From assembly GCF_027409185.1 (NCBI RefSeq), contig NC_084474.1, forward strand, positions 95,137,505 through 95,201,504: DNA of 64,000 nt, in the 5' to 3' direction. The notes under the pieces were generated by a model. That model was not told the origin of the DNA and did not search any database. It saw nothing but the letters and a program-made list of their open reading frames with translations. Origin of the DNA: Cynocephalus volans (taxonomy: Eukaryota; Chordata; Mammalia; Dermoptera; Cynocephalidae). Of this stretch, positions 1 to 11,808 are shown one piece after another (the first letter of the stretch is position 1; the number at the start of each line of letters is the position of its first letter). Position numbers and translations under genes: made by a program.

Positions 1-2187
1 TATACTTGTTTTTGTATTTCTCCTTGTACTACCATAAAAAGTTTTCTCCACTGTTTAGAACAGCCTCTGTTCTACTCTCTAATGTTTTCATAATATGGTC
101 TCAAAGCATCACACAGCCAATTGTATAACCGTGTCTTGGTATTGCCTATATTTTTTATGTTTTTCAGGGTCTTGGTGACCCTGGGCTCAGTGCCCTCCAG
201 GGCTAGGAAATTGCAAGAGATAGAAGTGGACCGTTGATAGCGCCTTTCACGTGCAGACTCAGCCATGCACCGGCCACATTATAGGCCTGTCCTGTTCCAG
301 GCCCCTGTTCTCAGCACTAATCCACCAGAGTCAGGCACCAGACACCTAGGGACTACCCATGCCCCAGAGCCCTTGTTAACTGTGCAAACCAACTGGTGCT
401 AAGCCTGCTTGGCTTGCCTCTCCTGTTCCCCCCAGTGGAAGAATGCGAGGGCTCTGGCCACACTTGCCCCACACCCTCTGTCTCCGGATGGACCCAGGTG
501 CTTCCCAGCATGGCCACCACAGCAAGACATGAACCTACCCCAGGGAACTGCAGTAACAAACTGTGTTATGAGGGCAATCGTCCCCTGGCCTGTTGGCCTC
601 ACCATATTGATTAATAATTAAATCTGCACTTTAGAACAGAGAGAATTACATATGTGATAACATTGCTCAGAATGACACTTGCACACACTTGCTCACACGC
701 ACACACACAAATAACTGGTAATCTCTGAACAAGCTCAGAGGATGGTACCACTGTTTATTCCTGGTTTAAATACTGTATAATAGAGAGGCAAGATATTGAT
801 TTTGGGAAAGCTGTGTGAAAGGAGCAGAGAACATTCCTATACCTTTTCTTGCAACTTTCTATGTATCTATAATAACTGAGAAATAAAGAGTTAAAAAAAA
901 GATTTTTGCAGGTGCATTTCAGGACCATCTGACCTGCTGCTGACCTGTGGGGCTGGATGGGTATTCTGGGAAAGCCTCATGCCGGGGAGCACGGGCCCCA
1001 TGGCCTTGGGCTCCTGGCACCTCCCTCCCTGCTGTCTGATGCAGGGCTGCGTGCCTTGGGAGGGCCAGCGTCTGTGACCACAGGGTGACGAACCTGAGTC
1101 ACTGATAGAGCTACTCATAACTCCTGTGCTGCTTATCTAAGGATTTCCCCTTTCATGGAGCAAAAAGCCATCATGATCTGGCTGCTGTGAGCGTGGGTCC
1201 AGTGAAAGTCCTTGGGGCAAAGACAGTCTGACTAGCTGTTCTCTTAAGTTTGGCACTTCCTCTCCCCTCTCTCCTGCACGACAGAGCAGACCATGATCGA
1301 GGTGTCTGTCCATTCTGCTGGGTGAGGAGCAGGTGAGAGCTGGGGGCACATCCCCTCTGCTAACTTCTGCCTCCCGTGCCCTCCACAGTCATGTCACGTG
1401 GCTCGTGCTTGTGTGCTGAATAAGGAACGGAGTGAGCAAAAGCCATCCCTGTCATTGTGGGCCCACTCGTGTCTGCCCTGCTCTCACCCCACGTGACTGC
1501 CTCGGCCCCTCCCGTCATCTGCAGGCCCTGCCCCAGTGCACGGAATAGAGCTGAGCACAGAACAATGCCTGTTCCACAGGACAGCTGGCCTGGTGCATGT
1601 GGCCAACACCAGATAGCTGTGGGGTCACAGTTCCCTCATGACTCAGCTTTCTTGTGTTCAAAATGGGGATATTTAAGGAAAAGTGATCACCAGGGCCTCT
1701 CTACCCTAGTCTCAGGATCCCTTTCCAGGATGATGACTTCCAGAGAGCTCAGTGTGTGCTTGAGCTGCGTGGGAAGGCAGGCTGCAGGAGGGGGATCTTG
1801 ACCTGGAGTCTCAGAAGCTGGGTTCCCTTTTCCTGACCCTCAGACAAACCACACAGAGGCACCCATGAGGGGGAAGTGAGACAGGATAGGAAGGCATGGG
1901 GCAGGATCTCAGGGTGCTTGAATGACCACACGAGGAGCCTGGAGCTAGTGCAGGGAGGGGTGGGGGCTAAGCCCCCAGAGGATGCTGTTTGCTGGAAAAG
2001 AATCTGGCTGGGGCTGGAGACAAGGCCAGGTCCTGACAGCAGGATTGTCCAAGCTCCACCCCGGCCTTGCTGCAAGCCCTGCCGCTGCAGGATTTCAGCT
2101 GTAACAATTGTGCATGAGGCTGGCAGGACACGGTGTGGTCCAGGAAGCTGTGCAGCTGGGAAAGGAGAGGGCTGGCGTGGGGTCAAG
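1..2187. other. Downstream flank of CYP11B copy A; no gene seen
   Basis: No coding gene is recognised. The first ~620 bases look like a degenerate interspersed repeat that I cannot name. A short CA-rich microsatellite lies near 690-712. Around 1620-1690 there is a MIR-like core remnant (the 'tcatgactcag...aaaatggggata' type signature). The stretch 900-2187 probably includes the long 3' untranslated region of copy A, because human CYP11B mRNAs have a long 3' UTR. The copy B block has no counterpart of this stretch: homology stops at 2188. Confidence 0.5.
754..759 (-). terminator. Candidate AATAAA poly(A) signal for CYP11B copy A
   Basis: Plus-strand tttatt reads AATAAA on the minus strand, about 1.5 kb beyond the copy A stop codon. 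A long 3' UTR is known for CYP11B genes, so the distance is plausible. It is one hexamer in AT-rich surroundings and may be chance. Confidence 0.25.
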
Positions 2188-2236
2188 GAAGAGGGAGGGT
2201 AGTGGTGTGGCTGGGACCCTCGGTGCAGACGCGTGA

Positions 2237-5200
2237 CTAGTAAATGGTCCTGAATGTAAAGAGGGGCAAGGCAGAGGGCGTCAATATGAAGTGGTGGACC
2301 ATCTTCACATCCTCTTTGGTTATTATGTCCACCAGGAAGGTTTTCAGCACCTGGGACAGAAGCAGAGTTTGCATCTGGCTTCCTCAGGAGGCCCAGGGAC
2401 AGGACACAGCTTCCTCCCATGTTCCCAGATGCAAGAACCATGCAGCAAGGGCAGAGGCAGCCTGTGGATCAAACCAGGCCCAACCCTGACCAGACCCACC
2501 CCATGGCTCAGGCCCCCATGGCACCCTACCCAGACCCTCCCAGGCTGCTCACATGGTGCAGCAGGAGCAGCATCTCCACCTCTGCCAGGCGTCGCCCCAG
2601 GCACTGCCGCAGGCCAAAGCCAAAGGCCAGATGGCGGAAGCTCCTGCTGGGGACCCTGCTGTCTATCCAGCGCTGGGGGTTATAGCTCTCGGGCCTCGGG
2701 AACAAGGCAGGGTTGCGACCCAGTGTGTAGAGAAACACCTGGACCAATGTCTGCAGACAGGTGTGGACGGAGGGGTCACCTGCCCAGTCAGCCAATGTGG
2801 GCGGACAGGGCTGGCTGGACGGGGTATGGGGACTCACTCACCCCTGCTGGGATGTGGTAGTTCTGCAGCACCAAGTCTGAGCTCACGAGTCGCTCCAGAA
2901 AAATACCCACAGGGTAGAGCCTGGGAGTGGAGACCAGCAGGGAGGGTCCTCAGCTGACAGGTTTCCTCATGTCCCCTCCACAGAATTCCTTCCCAGGATT
3001 TCCCACCCCATCAGAGGTTCAGGGCAATGGTGGAAGCCCAGATCATGAGGGAGAGCACGCTTGCTCCTGCTGGGCTCAGCCAAACCTCCCCCCACCCTGA
3101 GCAGTCCCAGGACCAGGAAGACATGCCTGAGGATGGGCCCCAGGACATTGAAGTGGGATCCCAGGGGAAGAGAAGCCCTGTCCTTTAGCAGAGGAGGAGG
3201 AGGTGCAGAGGAAATGCAATCCCAGCAAGGCTGCTTCTTAGCCCCCTTTTCTGTCTGCGAGCCCCCAGAGAGCAGAGGGGCCAGGGCACCGAGGGAGGGG
3301 TCAGCCAGCCCCTACCTCAAGGTCTCCTTGATGGCCGCCCGCAGCAGGGGCAGCTCCGTGGTTGCCCTCTGGGGATTTTCCAAGATCCTGGACTCAGCTG
3401 CCAGGCTCTCCTCCTGCAGTGCCTGCTGCACGTCAGGGTTCCGAGCCAGCTCAAACAGGATCATCAGCAAGGTGGTAGCCGTCTGCAGGAGCCATGGGTG
3501 CAAGGCTCAGACCTGGGCACAGGCCATGCACCTCAGCCCCCAGGCGGATGTGTGTGTCCACAGCAGCCCAGCACCCTGGGACCCCAGAACTCAAGGTGCT
3601 ACTGTCCGCCTCGACTCCTTTCCCTGAGTCCTGAGAGAAAGGCGACCCCATCCCATCCAAGGCCCTTGTCTCCTCCAGCCTCTTCCAGGTGGGATTCTCA
3701 CACCCTCCTCTAGGCACCAGGAGGGGATGATCTTCAGCATCACTCAGGGAGGTTCTGGAGCCCCACGTCCATCTGCTCCAAAGTGGGTATCTGCCCTGAT
3801 CATGCACAGGCTCCTCAGCCCAGACTGCCCTACCCTGAACGGGCCATCCCACAAACAAATGAGCTCCTCCTCCTGGGGCAATTCCGGAGGCATCTGCCAG
3901 CCCCAGCTTGAGACCTGCCAGCCTCGCCGCCCCATGTCATGGCCTGTGTAATGTCTGCATTGCTCTGCCACCTGCAGCTGAACATCTCCCTCCTCCAGCC
4001 TCTTCAGACCAGCCCTGAGCTGAGGATGGCAGGAGCCTGGGAGGCACAGAGTGAGTGTGGGGCACGTGGTGACATTTGGTGTTGAAGCCACTGCCTGGGA
4101 GTCAGGGCGGGCTTCACACTGGATGGGGAGGGCTGGGTGCTGACCGTGTCCACGCTCCCTGCTGTGAGTTCAATAGCGTTGGCCTTGATGGCATCTAGCG
4201 ACAAGTCTGCGTGCAACAGCAGCTCTGCCACGATGCCGCTGTAGTGCTCAGGGCTATCGACCTTCAGCTCCTGATAGATTTTCTGGATGCAATTGCTGGC
4301 TGTTGGAGGAAGGGGAGACAGTCCCCAGGCCTTAGTGCTGTAAAGCGCCTCTTCTCTGTCCTCCTCCTACGCACCCAGCCCCCAACACCCCCAAGTCTCC
4401 ATGCTTCTATCCCAAGATCTGGGGATCAGCCCAGCCCAGCCCCAGCTTCCTGCCAAGTTTGTTGGTCAGGACCATGAGGAAGCCATAGCCCTTGCATGTG
4501 GCCTCAGTTCTCCCCTGTGCTGTGGACAAGGAGAAATTGGGTGGCCACTGTGTCCCTGCCACACAGCACCACGGGGTTGTTGGCCCTCACCATACTGGAA
4601 GATGTAGTCCCAGGCCTCAAAGTGCTCCTTCCACACCTTGCTGCAAGTCCAGCGGGACAGGCTCCTGGGCATGAACGTGAGCTGGACAGTGGATCTGAGC
4701 ATAGCCTTCAGTGCGTGGATGAAGTTCAGGCTGGCAGAGCTCGGGTTATGGCCAAAGAGGTCCAACCGCTCTCCAAAAAGAGCTAAGTTGCCGGCTGCAG
4801 GGAAATGGCACAGCTGAGCCACAGGCAGTCCCGGGCCTCACGGCTGCCTCCCGCCAGCCCTCCCTGCCCCATTCCAGGCCTACTCTAGAGACACTGAGGC
4901 CGGGACCTTCCCACATGACCCCACACCTTCTACGGTGTAGTAGAAGATACTGGGCTGGATGTCCAGGGTCAGGCTTCTCTGGGCATTCTGCAGCACCTTC
5001 TTCTTCAGGGCCATTGAGAAGTCCCTTGCCACCACATCCAGCATGGGGAGGTACTTCTGGACGGCCTGTGGTGACAGCACGTCTGGGTTCATCCGCAGTC
5101 GGTTGGAGCGCCATTCTGGCCCATTCCTATAGAGCACAGCTTGAGAGGCAGCCCGAGCAAGCAGCTGGCCCCAAACCTGTACCCCACCTACCTCGTCCAC

Positions 5201-7711
5201 AAGGGGAATCTTCCCTGGAGGGCGGTCTCTTCTGCAAGGGACGAGGTTGACCCTCCTGTGAAGCTTTGCCCACTTCACCCACACCTGCCCCAGACAGGGA
5301 GGCCCTGGCTGGCCTCTCATCTCCCTGCCCTTCCTTTTCTGATCTTCTGCCCTATGTCAGCCACACCTGCCTGTCTCCATGACATGTCCTCATCTTCTGT
5401 AGGGCAGGGACCAACCGCTTCTCTCAAAATATCCTCAAAATACTGCCCAAAGCACATGGAGCTCCCTGGATGTGCTCCAGTGAGTGATGGGCAGGGATTG
5501 ACACCCTTGGCTGCATTCATGCAGAACCAGCTTTCTTCTGCTGCAGCTAGCTGCCTCCAGGCATGGACGATGATCGCAGGCTCATGCACCCGTGTGCACC
5601 CATGCATGACCTCAAAACACATTCCAGAGCACACTGGCGTCTCCAAGGATGTTGTTGCATGGATGGTGAGGAGGAATTTTCACTCTTGGCCACCTTAATG
5701 CAAAAATCCCTCTTTCTCTCTGGCTAGTGCCTGGCAAATACTGACAACAACCACAGGCATATGCACATGCACAGATGTGTCCCCTCTCAGGCACAGGACA
5801 CACACAGCTTGCAACACATGCATGTGAACATGTAAAATGCAAATGCACACATATTCACAGAAATATACATGCACACACATACAAACACAAGCACCTGCTC
5901 ACACGTACAAATGCCTACACGTTGATACAGGCACACACAGGTACATCCAACTTGCACACATGCCTGTACAGGCGCACATGTGCACCTGCACACACACACA
6001 ATGACGTAGACACATGCACGCACACCTGTGCACAGAGCAGCACACACACATGCACAGACCTCCATACGCACACACAGACACACACACACAAGCCTGCCCC
6101 TTTCTTAGGTATGTGCACTCACTGTCTCCTGGGACTGCCATTCCTGGGTCCTGAGTTCCTCTGGTTTCACTCAGATGAGGGGCCCCAGTCCTCACCTCTC
6201 TCAACCCCTCTGTTGCGAAGAGAATTCGCTTCCTGACGGGAGGTGGGGCAGCAGTGAACACTCTGACCTTCCTCCTTTCGCCTTTCTCCCGCCCTAATTT
6301 CCACCTTTTTGCAGTTGATGGACTCCAGGCCCCATCTTCTGCCTGCCTTCCTGACCAGGTGTGCCACGCTTTCCACGGGGGGGCGAAACGTGCCCCAGGG
6401 CAACCACCCCACTTTGGCTTCCATTCTGAGAGCAAAAGAGTCCATGACCACCTTGATCTCCATGGCACTTGTCCCCAGGACTGTATCCCCCAAAGTGAGG
6501 GACTGCCTTGGCTCCAGGAGCCAAGGGCACCCTGGGGGTGGGGTGCAGCCCTGGGGACGTCAGGCTCTGGCACACGCTGACTCGAACCTCGGGCCAGTGA
6601 TTCCCCTTCTCAGGGCCTCAGTTTCCTCCCCTGCAGGAAGGAGAGCCACTGCCCGGCAGAGGGAGCACCTGCCAGGCCTATGCGGGTCGGCTGCCCCCTC
6701 ACTGCAAGTGCTCATTGTTCATCTGTCGTCTGAGAAGGTGCCCCCTGCATTTCTCTACCCCAGTCCTGCTGCCCCCGGCCTCGGGGCACACATGGCCCTC
6801 ATGGCAAGGCACTCATCGGGTGCTGGTGGTCACCTGTCTTCACCCCAATCGGCCCCAGGGCAGCTGTGCTTTGGGGTCTCCTCTGTCTCCCCACCCTCCT
6901 TCCTCCTCATGCAGACTCGCCCCTCACAGCAAGAACACGCCACATGTGTGCCCATGATGCTGTCTGTAGGCCAGCCATGGTTCCAGAACATTCCGGCGAG
7001 GGTGCAGGCCTTCCGCCTGCTGCAGCCTCTCCACGTCCTCCGGCAGCATCACGGCCACCCTTCGTGTTCCTTCCATGTCATCTCTGTGGATAAAGCACAG
7101 AGCCCTGCTGGGTGAAGTCCCGTCCTGTCCTGAGCCCCACTCTGCAAAACCAACCCCTCTGTCTCCTATTTGAGCTCTCCCCTCTCCTGGACTGTGGCTT
7201 TACTGCAGGACGTCCCTCCTGCTGTCCCCTGAAACCTCTCCAACTTTAGTGCCTCTGAGCTCTGTCCTCTGAGCAGTGAGCCACGAAGAACCTTTGTCTC
7301 CACCAGCAGAGGCGCAGACCAGCAACCACCATGCTCCCTCCCTGCCTTCCTAGGGTGCAGAGCACAGGCACCCACCGGGAACGGGCAGCACTGTGTGCCT
7401 GGCAAGGGCTGGGCAGCCCGCAGAGCTTGAAGATTCTGGGCATTCTCAGCCAAGGGCCAGGGAGGGCTTTACCTGAAAATGGGCCCCAGCTCCTGGAAGG
7501 TCTGATGCGTCTCCAGGTGAAAGTTCTCATGGCCCCGCTCCTTCCAGATCTGCAGCAGCCTCAGATACTTGTTGCCAGGATGCTGGGGAATGGCTTCGAA
7601 GGGCAGCACTGCCTTGGGCGCCAGAGCAGCTCTGCTGCCCAGTGTCCGTGCCCTGTGCAGGCACAGCCAGGGCCCTGCCGTCCTCACATCCGCCTTTGCC
7701 CTGAAGGCCAT
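2237..7711 (-). CDS. CYP11B: Cytochrome P450 11B, copy A (11-beta-hydroxylase/aldosterone synthase type), complete
   Basis: Inner-mitochondrial-membrane P450 that hydroxylates 11-deoxycortisol/deoxycorticosterone at C11 (and C18 in aldosterone-type enzymes), fed by adrenodoxin. Nine coding exons, 5' to 3' on the minus strand: 7711-7473, 7083-6928, 5126-4927, 4794-4591, 4299-4145, 3482-3316, 2920-2842, 2750-2553, 2350-2237. All introns are GT/AG. The 1,512-nt CDS gives 503 residues, the human length, so human numbering applies. Seen: Arg-rich mitochondrial presequence, I-helix region AGSVDTTA (to Ala320), ExxR ETLR (371-374), and heme loop [12 protein letters not shown] with Cys450. The start at 7711 was chosen because an upstream in-frame ATG (7741) lies at the TATA box. 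Gly288, Leu301, Ala320 and Asp335 are aldosterone-synthase type; Asp302 is the CYP11B1 type. Whether this is the orthologue of human CYP11B1 or CYP11B2 is unresolved; position suggests CYP11B1. Confidence 0.93.
5750..6100. repeat. CA/CACATG-rich imperfect microsatellite in intron 2 of copy A
   Basis: A long run of alternating purine-pyrimidine CA/TG-rich sequence with interspersed acatgcac motifs. The equivalent part of copy B (around 57870-58170) has only a short CA stretch plus a SINE. The many ORFs here are by-products of the low-complexity sequence. Confidence 0.8.
6570..6655 (+). repeat. MIR fragment in intron 2 of copy A
   Basis: Contains the MIR core signature: 'cgggccagtgattcccc' followed by 'cctcagtttcctcccc'. 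It is also present at 58645-58715 in copy B, so it predates the duplication. Confidence 0.7.
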
Positions 7712-7746
7712 CCCGATCCTCCCTCCACCCCCACTCAGCACAAATC

Positions 7747-7849
7747 CTTTTATCCTGTCGGGGGACCTGCACTGGCAGACTGATCACGTCATGAGAGATA
7801 GTGTCCCTGAAGCTGCCAGAGAAACCTGGGGCAGGGGTCAGGGCTGGAG
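7747..7849 (-). promoter_or_regulatory. CYP11B copy A proximal promoter: TATA box, CRE/Ad1, Ad5-like site
   Basis: On the minus strand a GATAAAAG TATA element lies at 7754-7747, 36-43 bases upstream of the start codon. TGACGTGA, identical to the Ad1/CRE element known in human CYP11B1/B2 promoters, lies at 7791-7784. A CTCCAGCCCTGACCCC stretch (7849-7834) resembles the Ad5 nuclear-receptor (SF-1/NR4A) element. The expected regulation is cAMP/ACTH and calcium/angiotensin signalling through CREB/ATF and SF-1. The TATA and CRE calls are strong; Ad5 is by similarity from memory. Confidence 0.8.
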
Positions 7850-8131
7850 TCCCTCAGCTAAAGGTGGAGGAAGGAGATGGTAAGGTGCCTGGTGCCCATT
7901 TCTGCAGGAGCTGCTGAGAGGAGGGTGCTGAGAGCAGCTGCCAGGTCAGGATTGGGGGCTGAATGGGGTGGAGGGTGCGGGGCAGAGGCCTGTCCCTCCT
8001 CCCCTGGGTGAGAGTAGCAAGATGGATGGGCCTTATCTTATGAAGCATCCTGGATCATTTATCTGCTTCTTGGAAGAAGCAAATGGGAGGAAGGGGGAAG
8101 GAGTTTGCATTAATCATTTTGACCCACATGT

Positions 8132-8640
8132 GTGTTTGTCTTCTCTTCCTGCGCCTTATGCTAGATGCTTGGAATGGAGACGTGAGCCAGCAGGGGTCCC
8201 CCCAAGTGAGGGGCTTTCATAACTTGGGGGCATTTCAGTGCATCCTGGGTCATAAGTGTCATGAGAGAGAGGCACTGATGTGTTCACAGCCGGGTCTGGG
8301 CTGGCCTTGCCTGTCCAGCGGTCACCAAAAGGGGCTGGGTGCCGGGAGCCACGCCCAGGCAGAAGGTGAGAGCTGCAGCTTGCCTGGGCTCCTCCTTGCC
8401 CCATGTAAGCTCCCCATGCATGTGCTCACACCCTCCTCTTCCCCCAAAGTCTGTGTCCATGGTTCAGGTACATCACTCAGGGAAATGGGGGTGATGAAGC
8501 CTGAGTTGGGGACGGCTTGCCAGGGCCCACACTGTCCCATAATCTCTCAGCAGCAGGCCACGGCCAGCACTGACCACGGGAGGGTGGCTCCGTGGCTTCG
8601 TTCCCGTGTCATCCACATAACCTTGACCACTCTTAGTTCG
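8132..8640. other. Upstream flank of CYP11B copy A; no gene
   Basis: Sequence 5' of copy A beyond the duplicated block. It appears unique and no gene or clear repeat is recognised. It lies about 420-930 bases upstream of the start codon and may hold distal promoter elements that copy B, which has an L1 at the matching place, lacks. Confidence 0.5.
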
Positions 8641-9301
8641 GTTGTTTCTCCATATTTAGTCATTCCTTGTAGTGCTGCTGTGTTGTGGTTTGAAGGTGCA
8701 TTTCCATCAAGAACAATGACACTGGACAACTTTTCTTACATGTGTTACCCATTCAGGTACCATTTTTTGGTAAGTTTCCTTTAAGTCTTTTATCAAAGTT
8801 TTATTGGACAATCTGCTTTTTTATTTACTGACTTTCAGGAACAAGTTCATTATCTATTATTAGTTCGAGTCCTTTAGCAGATACGTGATCTGAAGTGCTT
8901 TGCTGTCATCTGTGGCTTGCATTTCTTTGTTTTACAGATATTTTCTTAGGAGCAGAAGTTGTAAATTTTAATGTCTTCCAATTTATTGATTTTATTCTTA
9001 TGTGACTAGCAATATCTTGCTCAGTTTTAAAAATTACTAATTACCCAAAGGACTAAAATATGTTTTTCCACATTTTCCTCTAAATAGTTGGTTGGTTTAC
9101 TATTTACCTTGAATTCTACAAACTACTGGAAACTGCTTCTTTTGTACAGTGCAAATATTGTGTATAAATATCTAATATATCCACCACTACTTAATGCGAA
9201 CAAGCATCTTCCCCACTGCACTGCAGGGTCAACTTTGTCAGTTATTAACCAACTGGATCGCAGCAGGTCGCTGTCCCCCCACACTCACTGAAGCTTATTA
9301 C

Positions 9302-9632
9302 CTACCTTAACTGTTGAAATGTAGGGCCGAGAGCAGGTGATTAGACTGCGAGGACCATGCCCAAGTAAATGGATTAATGTATTGATGGTTTAATGGTGTC
9401 ATGGCGCGGTTGTAAGGGCTTTAGAAGGAAGAAGAGTGTGGAGTTAGCTCTCTCTGCCTCAGCATTCTCACCACGTGACACCCTGCATTGCTGTAGAGTC
9501 ACCTCACCAGATGTGTTCCCTGGACTGTGGATTTCACAGCCTCCAAAACTGTAAGCAATACATTTTGTTTCTCTCCAAACTACTGTTTCGTGTATTTTGT
9601 TATAAGCAACTGTAACGGATTAATATGTGCAT
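9302..9632 (+). mobile_element. MaLR-type LTR fragment
   Basis: Carries the MaLR/MLT-MST 3' signature: 'ttcacagcctccaaaactgtaagcaata' followed by 'cgtattttgttataagcaactgtaacgg'. It is 5'-truncated and inserted in an older L1. Confidence 0.7.
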
Positions 9633-9663
9633 GTATGTATTTTTTTCTGAATTCCCTTTTTCC

Positions 9664-9823
9664 TTCCAGGCTTCTGTTTTTCAATCCTGACATTAATACT
9701 ACACAGTCTTAATGAATGAAACTGCATAAATTACCTAGATGGGTTCCAGGCTTCTGTTTTTCAATCCTGACATTAATACTACACAGTCTTAATGAATGAA
9801 ACTGCATAAATTACCTAGATGGG
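9664..9823. repeat. Perfect tandem duplication of 80 bp
   Basis: Bases 9664-9743 and 9744-9823 are identical over 80 bp, both starting ttccaggcttctg and ending acctagatggg. No mismatch is seen, so it is recent or an assembly artefact. It lies in L1-derived sequence. Confidence 0.95.
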
Positions 9824-10635
9824 TCAGTGCACACAAATACTCCAGCTTTTTTCTCAAGATTGCCTAGGCTTTTCCTTCCTCTTCTTATTTCTATAAGCAT
9901 TTGGAATTAACCTGTATACACACACACACCAACCCTCAAAAGCTCTGCTTCAAATGCTATTCAGTTTGTTGATTAATTTGAGAACAGCGTCACCAGACAA
10001 AATTACAACAAATTTAGTTAGAAATCTCAATTGTCTTTATAGCAATTCTGGAATCGGTCAGCACCCTTTCCATAAAATAGAGTAAGTGCTCCAGTGAGCC
10101 AAGCGAAGCACTTTGGTTCTACATACAAAAAAGGCTGCAGATCGCAGAAACAAAGACCAAAAAGTGGATAGGCCATTTCAAAGTCACTTTTCTTGTAAGG
10201 GGGGGACAGAAAGACAGAACAAAAAGAGTAACTGATTGGTTAACATCAGGTTACTTCGGACTATCCTTTTTGTGTAAGGATTAAAGCAGACAAAACATAG
10301 TTAGCATGCATTTTGAAGATTCAAACTGGCCTGTTTGGGAAATAGGCTGTTATCTCTCGCTCCCGATTTCTCAAAAGTTCAGATCACAGCTTAGTTTTGG
10401 TTTGGTGAAGTGCAAGGTCAGCAAGGGTGATTCTGTTCAGAAGGTTAGTCTGGTCTATGAGGCCTGGTGTAGGAACTCAGTCCGCAACAATGTCCTCCTA
10501 TGAGTTATTTTTAAGCACATAGATACACACATACGCAGAGATTCTGACTGAAATTCTATTGAATTTGTAGATTAATCTGAAGAGAACAGATAACTTTTTG
10601 AGTTTATTGAGTTTCATGATCCATCCATAAGAAAG

Positions 10636-10905
10636 GTGGAGGGGGTCCAAGGTCAGAGGGAACTTGGGTTGTGAGGGTGTGAGGGGAGGGGCATCAAGGT
10701 CATGACAGCCCTAGGTCCTCAGGGGAGGGAGCTGAAGGTCAGAGGGACTTTGGTTCATGAGTGGAGCGGGCTCAAGTTCAGAGGGGACTTGGGTCCTGAC
10801 GGGAGGGGCTCAAGGTCACAGAGGGCCCTGGGTGGTGAGGGGAATGGGCCGAAGGTCAGAGGGGACGTTGGGTCTTGAGGGGAGCTATTCAAGTGGGCCA
10901 AGGTA
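10636..10905 (-). repeat. GC-rich ~40-bp minisatellite at the outer end of the left inverted-repeat arm
   Basis: Diverged ~40-bp units built around 'ggtcagaggg(ga)cttgggtc' and 'gaggggaggggctcaa'. The reverse complement matches the arrays at 16870-17224 and 45885-46540, where the unit reads 'gaccttgagccccctcccctcaggaccca'. Confidence 0.75.
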
Positions 10906-11297
10906 GTGGAGGCCTAACGGAGCCCTGAGGGCAGATGTCATTTTACACTCCTCCTGCAAGTGTAAATGTGGAAAACTCCCCACACTTGTATGCACACTAT
11001 ACAGTTAACTGTTTTCCCTTTATAGCAAGCCCTTAATGATTAAGTAAGATTGAATCAAAACCACACATCCTGTGTCATCAGATACATCTCTCAAAGCAGG
11101 AAACAGTTGTCCATCACACTTGAAGACTTCCTGTCTCACAGGGACATTAATCTGTATAAACTCCAGCCCTCAGTCAATTGGGGAGGGAGTTGGGACTTTA
11201 TCCTTTGTCTCCTGGTTAACATCTTCAGACAAAAAGGCTTTAAGTTCTGTCTGGCTGATGTGATTGGAGACCCAGTAGCACTGAGCAAGTGTGCTGC

Positions 11298-11430
11298 CTG
11301 TTGAGAATAGTACTTTGGCAAGTATGTTATTTGTTGAAAATAATACTTTGGCTAGTGTGATATTTGTTCTGAAAGATACTTTAGTAAGTATGCTACTTGC
11401 TGAGAATAGTAATTTGGCAAGTGTACAACT
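11298..11430 (+). repeat. 33-bp tandem repeat, about four units (left arm)
   Basis: Units of the type 'tgttgagaatagtactttggcaagtatg'. Because the period is 33, one frame stays open and encodes an 11-residue repeat (VENSTLAS-like). The right arm has about seven units (16255-16478). It is probably non-coding 5' leader of the L1-like element, not a protein gene. Confidence 0.8.
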
Positions 11431-11808
11431 TATTAACAGCAGGGAGGCTCAATCTACAGGAAAGACTCAGTCTTGGGCTAGAATTCCACACAGCCCAGAC
11501 CCAGAAGTGATTTACAATCTGCACAAAAAATCCTTCCCCAGAGAATCAGTGGCAAAGAAGAAATGTAGCTCGAGAACAGAGCTCAAGCTCTAGTTCCCAA
11601 AGGAAGGTCCCCGAATTCAGGAACTGACCACAGGACAGCACATTAGTTCCCGTGACGAGTCTAAGTCATGTTGGTAGAAATTAATCCACCACAGAATGGA
11701 GGTGGGGGAGGAAGAGAACCACAGAACAGTTGCCAATCAAATTCAATACAAAAAGGAGCACCTGAAGACATATCATAATGAAATGATTAAAACCAAAGAA
11801 AAGAGAGA

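Larger units (their letters stand above)
2188..8131. repeat. Duplicated block, copy A (pairs with 54487-60207)
   Basis: Near-collinear direct repeat holding a whole CYP11B gene. Homology begins at the shared 'gaagagggagggt' (2188 here, 54487 in the partner) and ends at 'cacatgt' (8131 here, 60207 there). The left edge is only ~49 bases past the stop codon of the P450 gene. The right edge in the partner is an L1 insertion, so the true duplication may extend further. The largest internal difference is in intron 2 (about 5510-6250), where this copy has a CA-rich stretch and the partner has a SINE. Confidence 0.9.
8650..10635 (-). mobile_element. Old L1 (L1M-type) fragment, interrupted
   Basis: Antisense ORF2 C-terminal sequence by resemblance: the 'tttattggacaatctgc', 'cctttagcagatacgtg' and 'ttatgtgactagcaat' blocks have close counterparts at 24455-25050. 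It is interrupted by a MaLR LTR (about 9300-9632) and by unassigned sequence around 9960-10500; the L1 appears to resume near 10520-10630 ('attgagtttcatgatccatcc'). Small open frames here are not genes. Confidence 0.65.

Noticed and set aside
1749-2441. 230-codon minus-strand frame as a separate gene
   Set aside because: It overlaps the last CYP11B exon and continues through its 3' region in another frame. It shows no domain and is absent as such in copy B, where homology ends at 54487.
5775-6236. Cys/His/Thr-rich frames around the CA-rich tract
   Set aside because: Low-complexity translation of alternating CACA/TGTG repeats; no conservation in copy B.
6309-7115. 268-codon plus-strand frame (and 58095-58925, 276 codons) as an antisense gene
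   Set aside because: They run antisense across intron 2 and exon 2 of the P450 genes. The similarity between them comes from the duplication, and no known domain is present.
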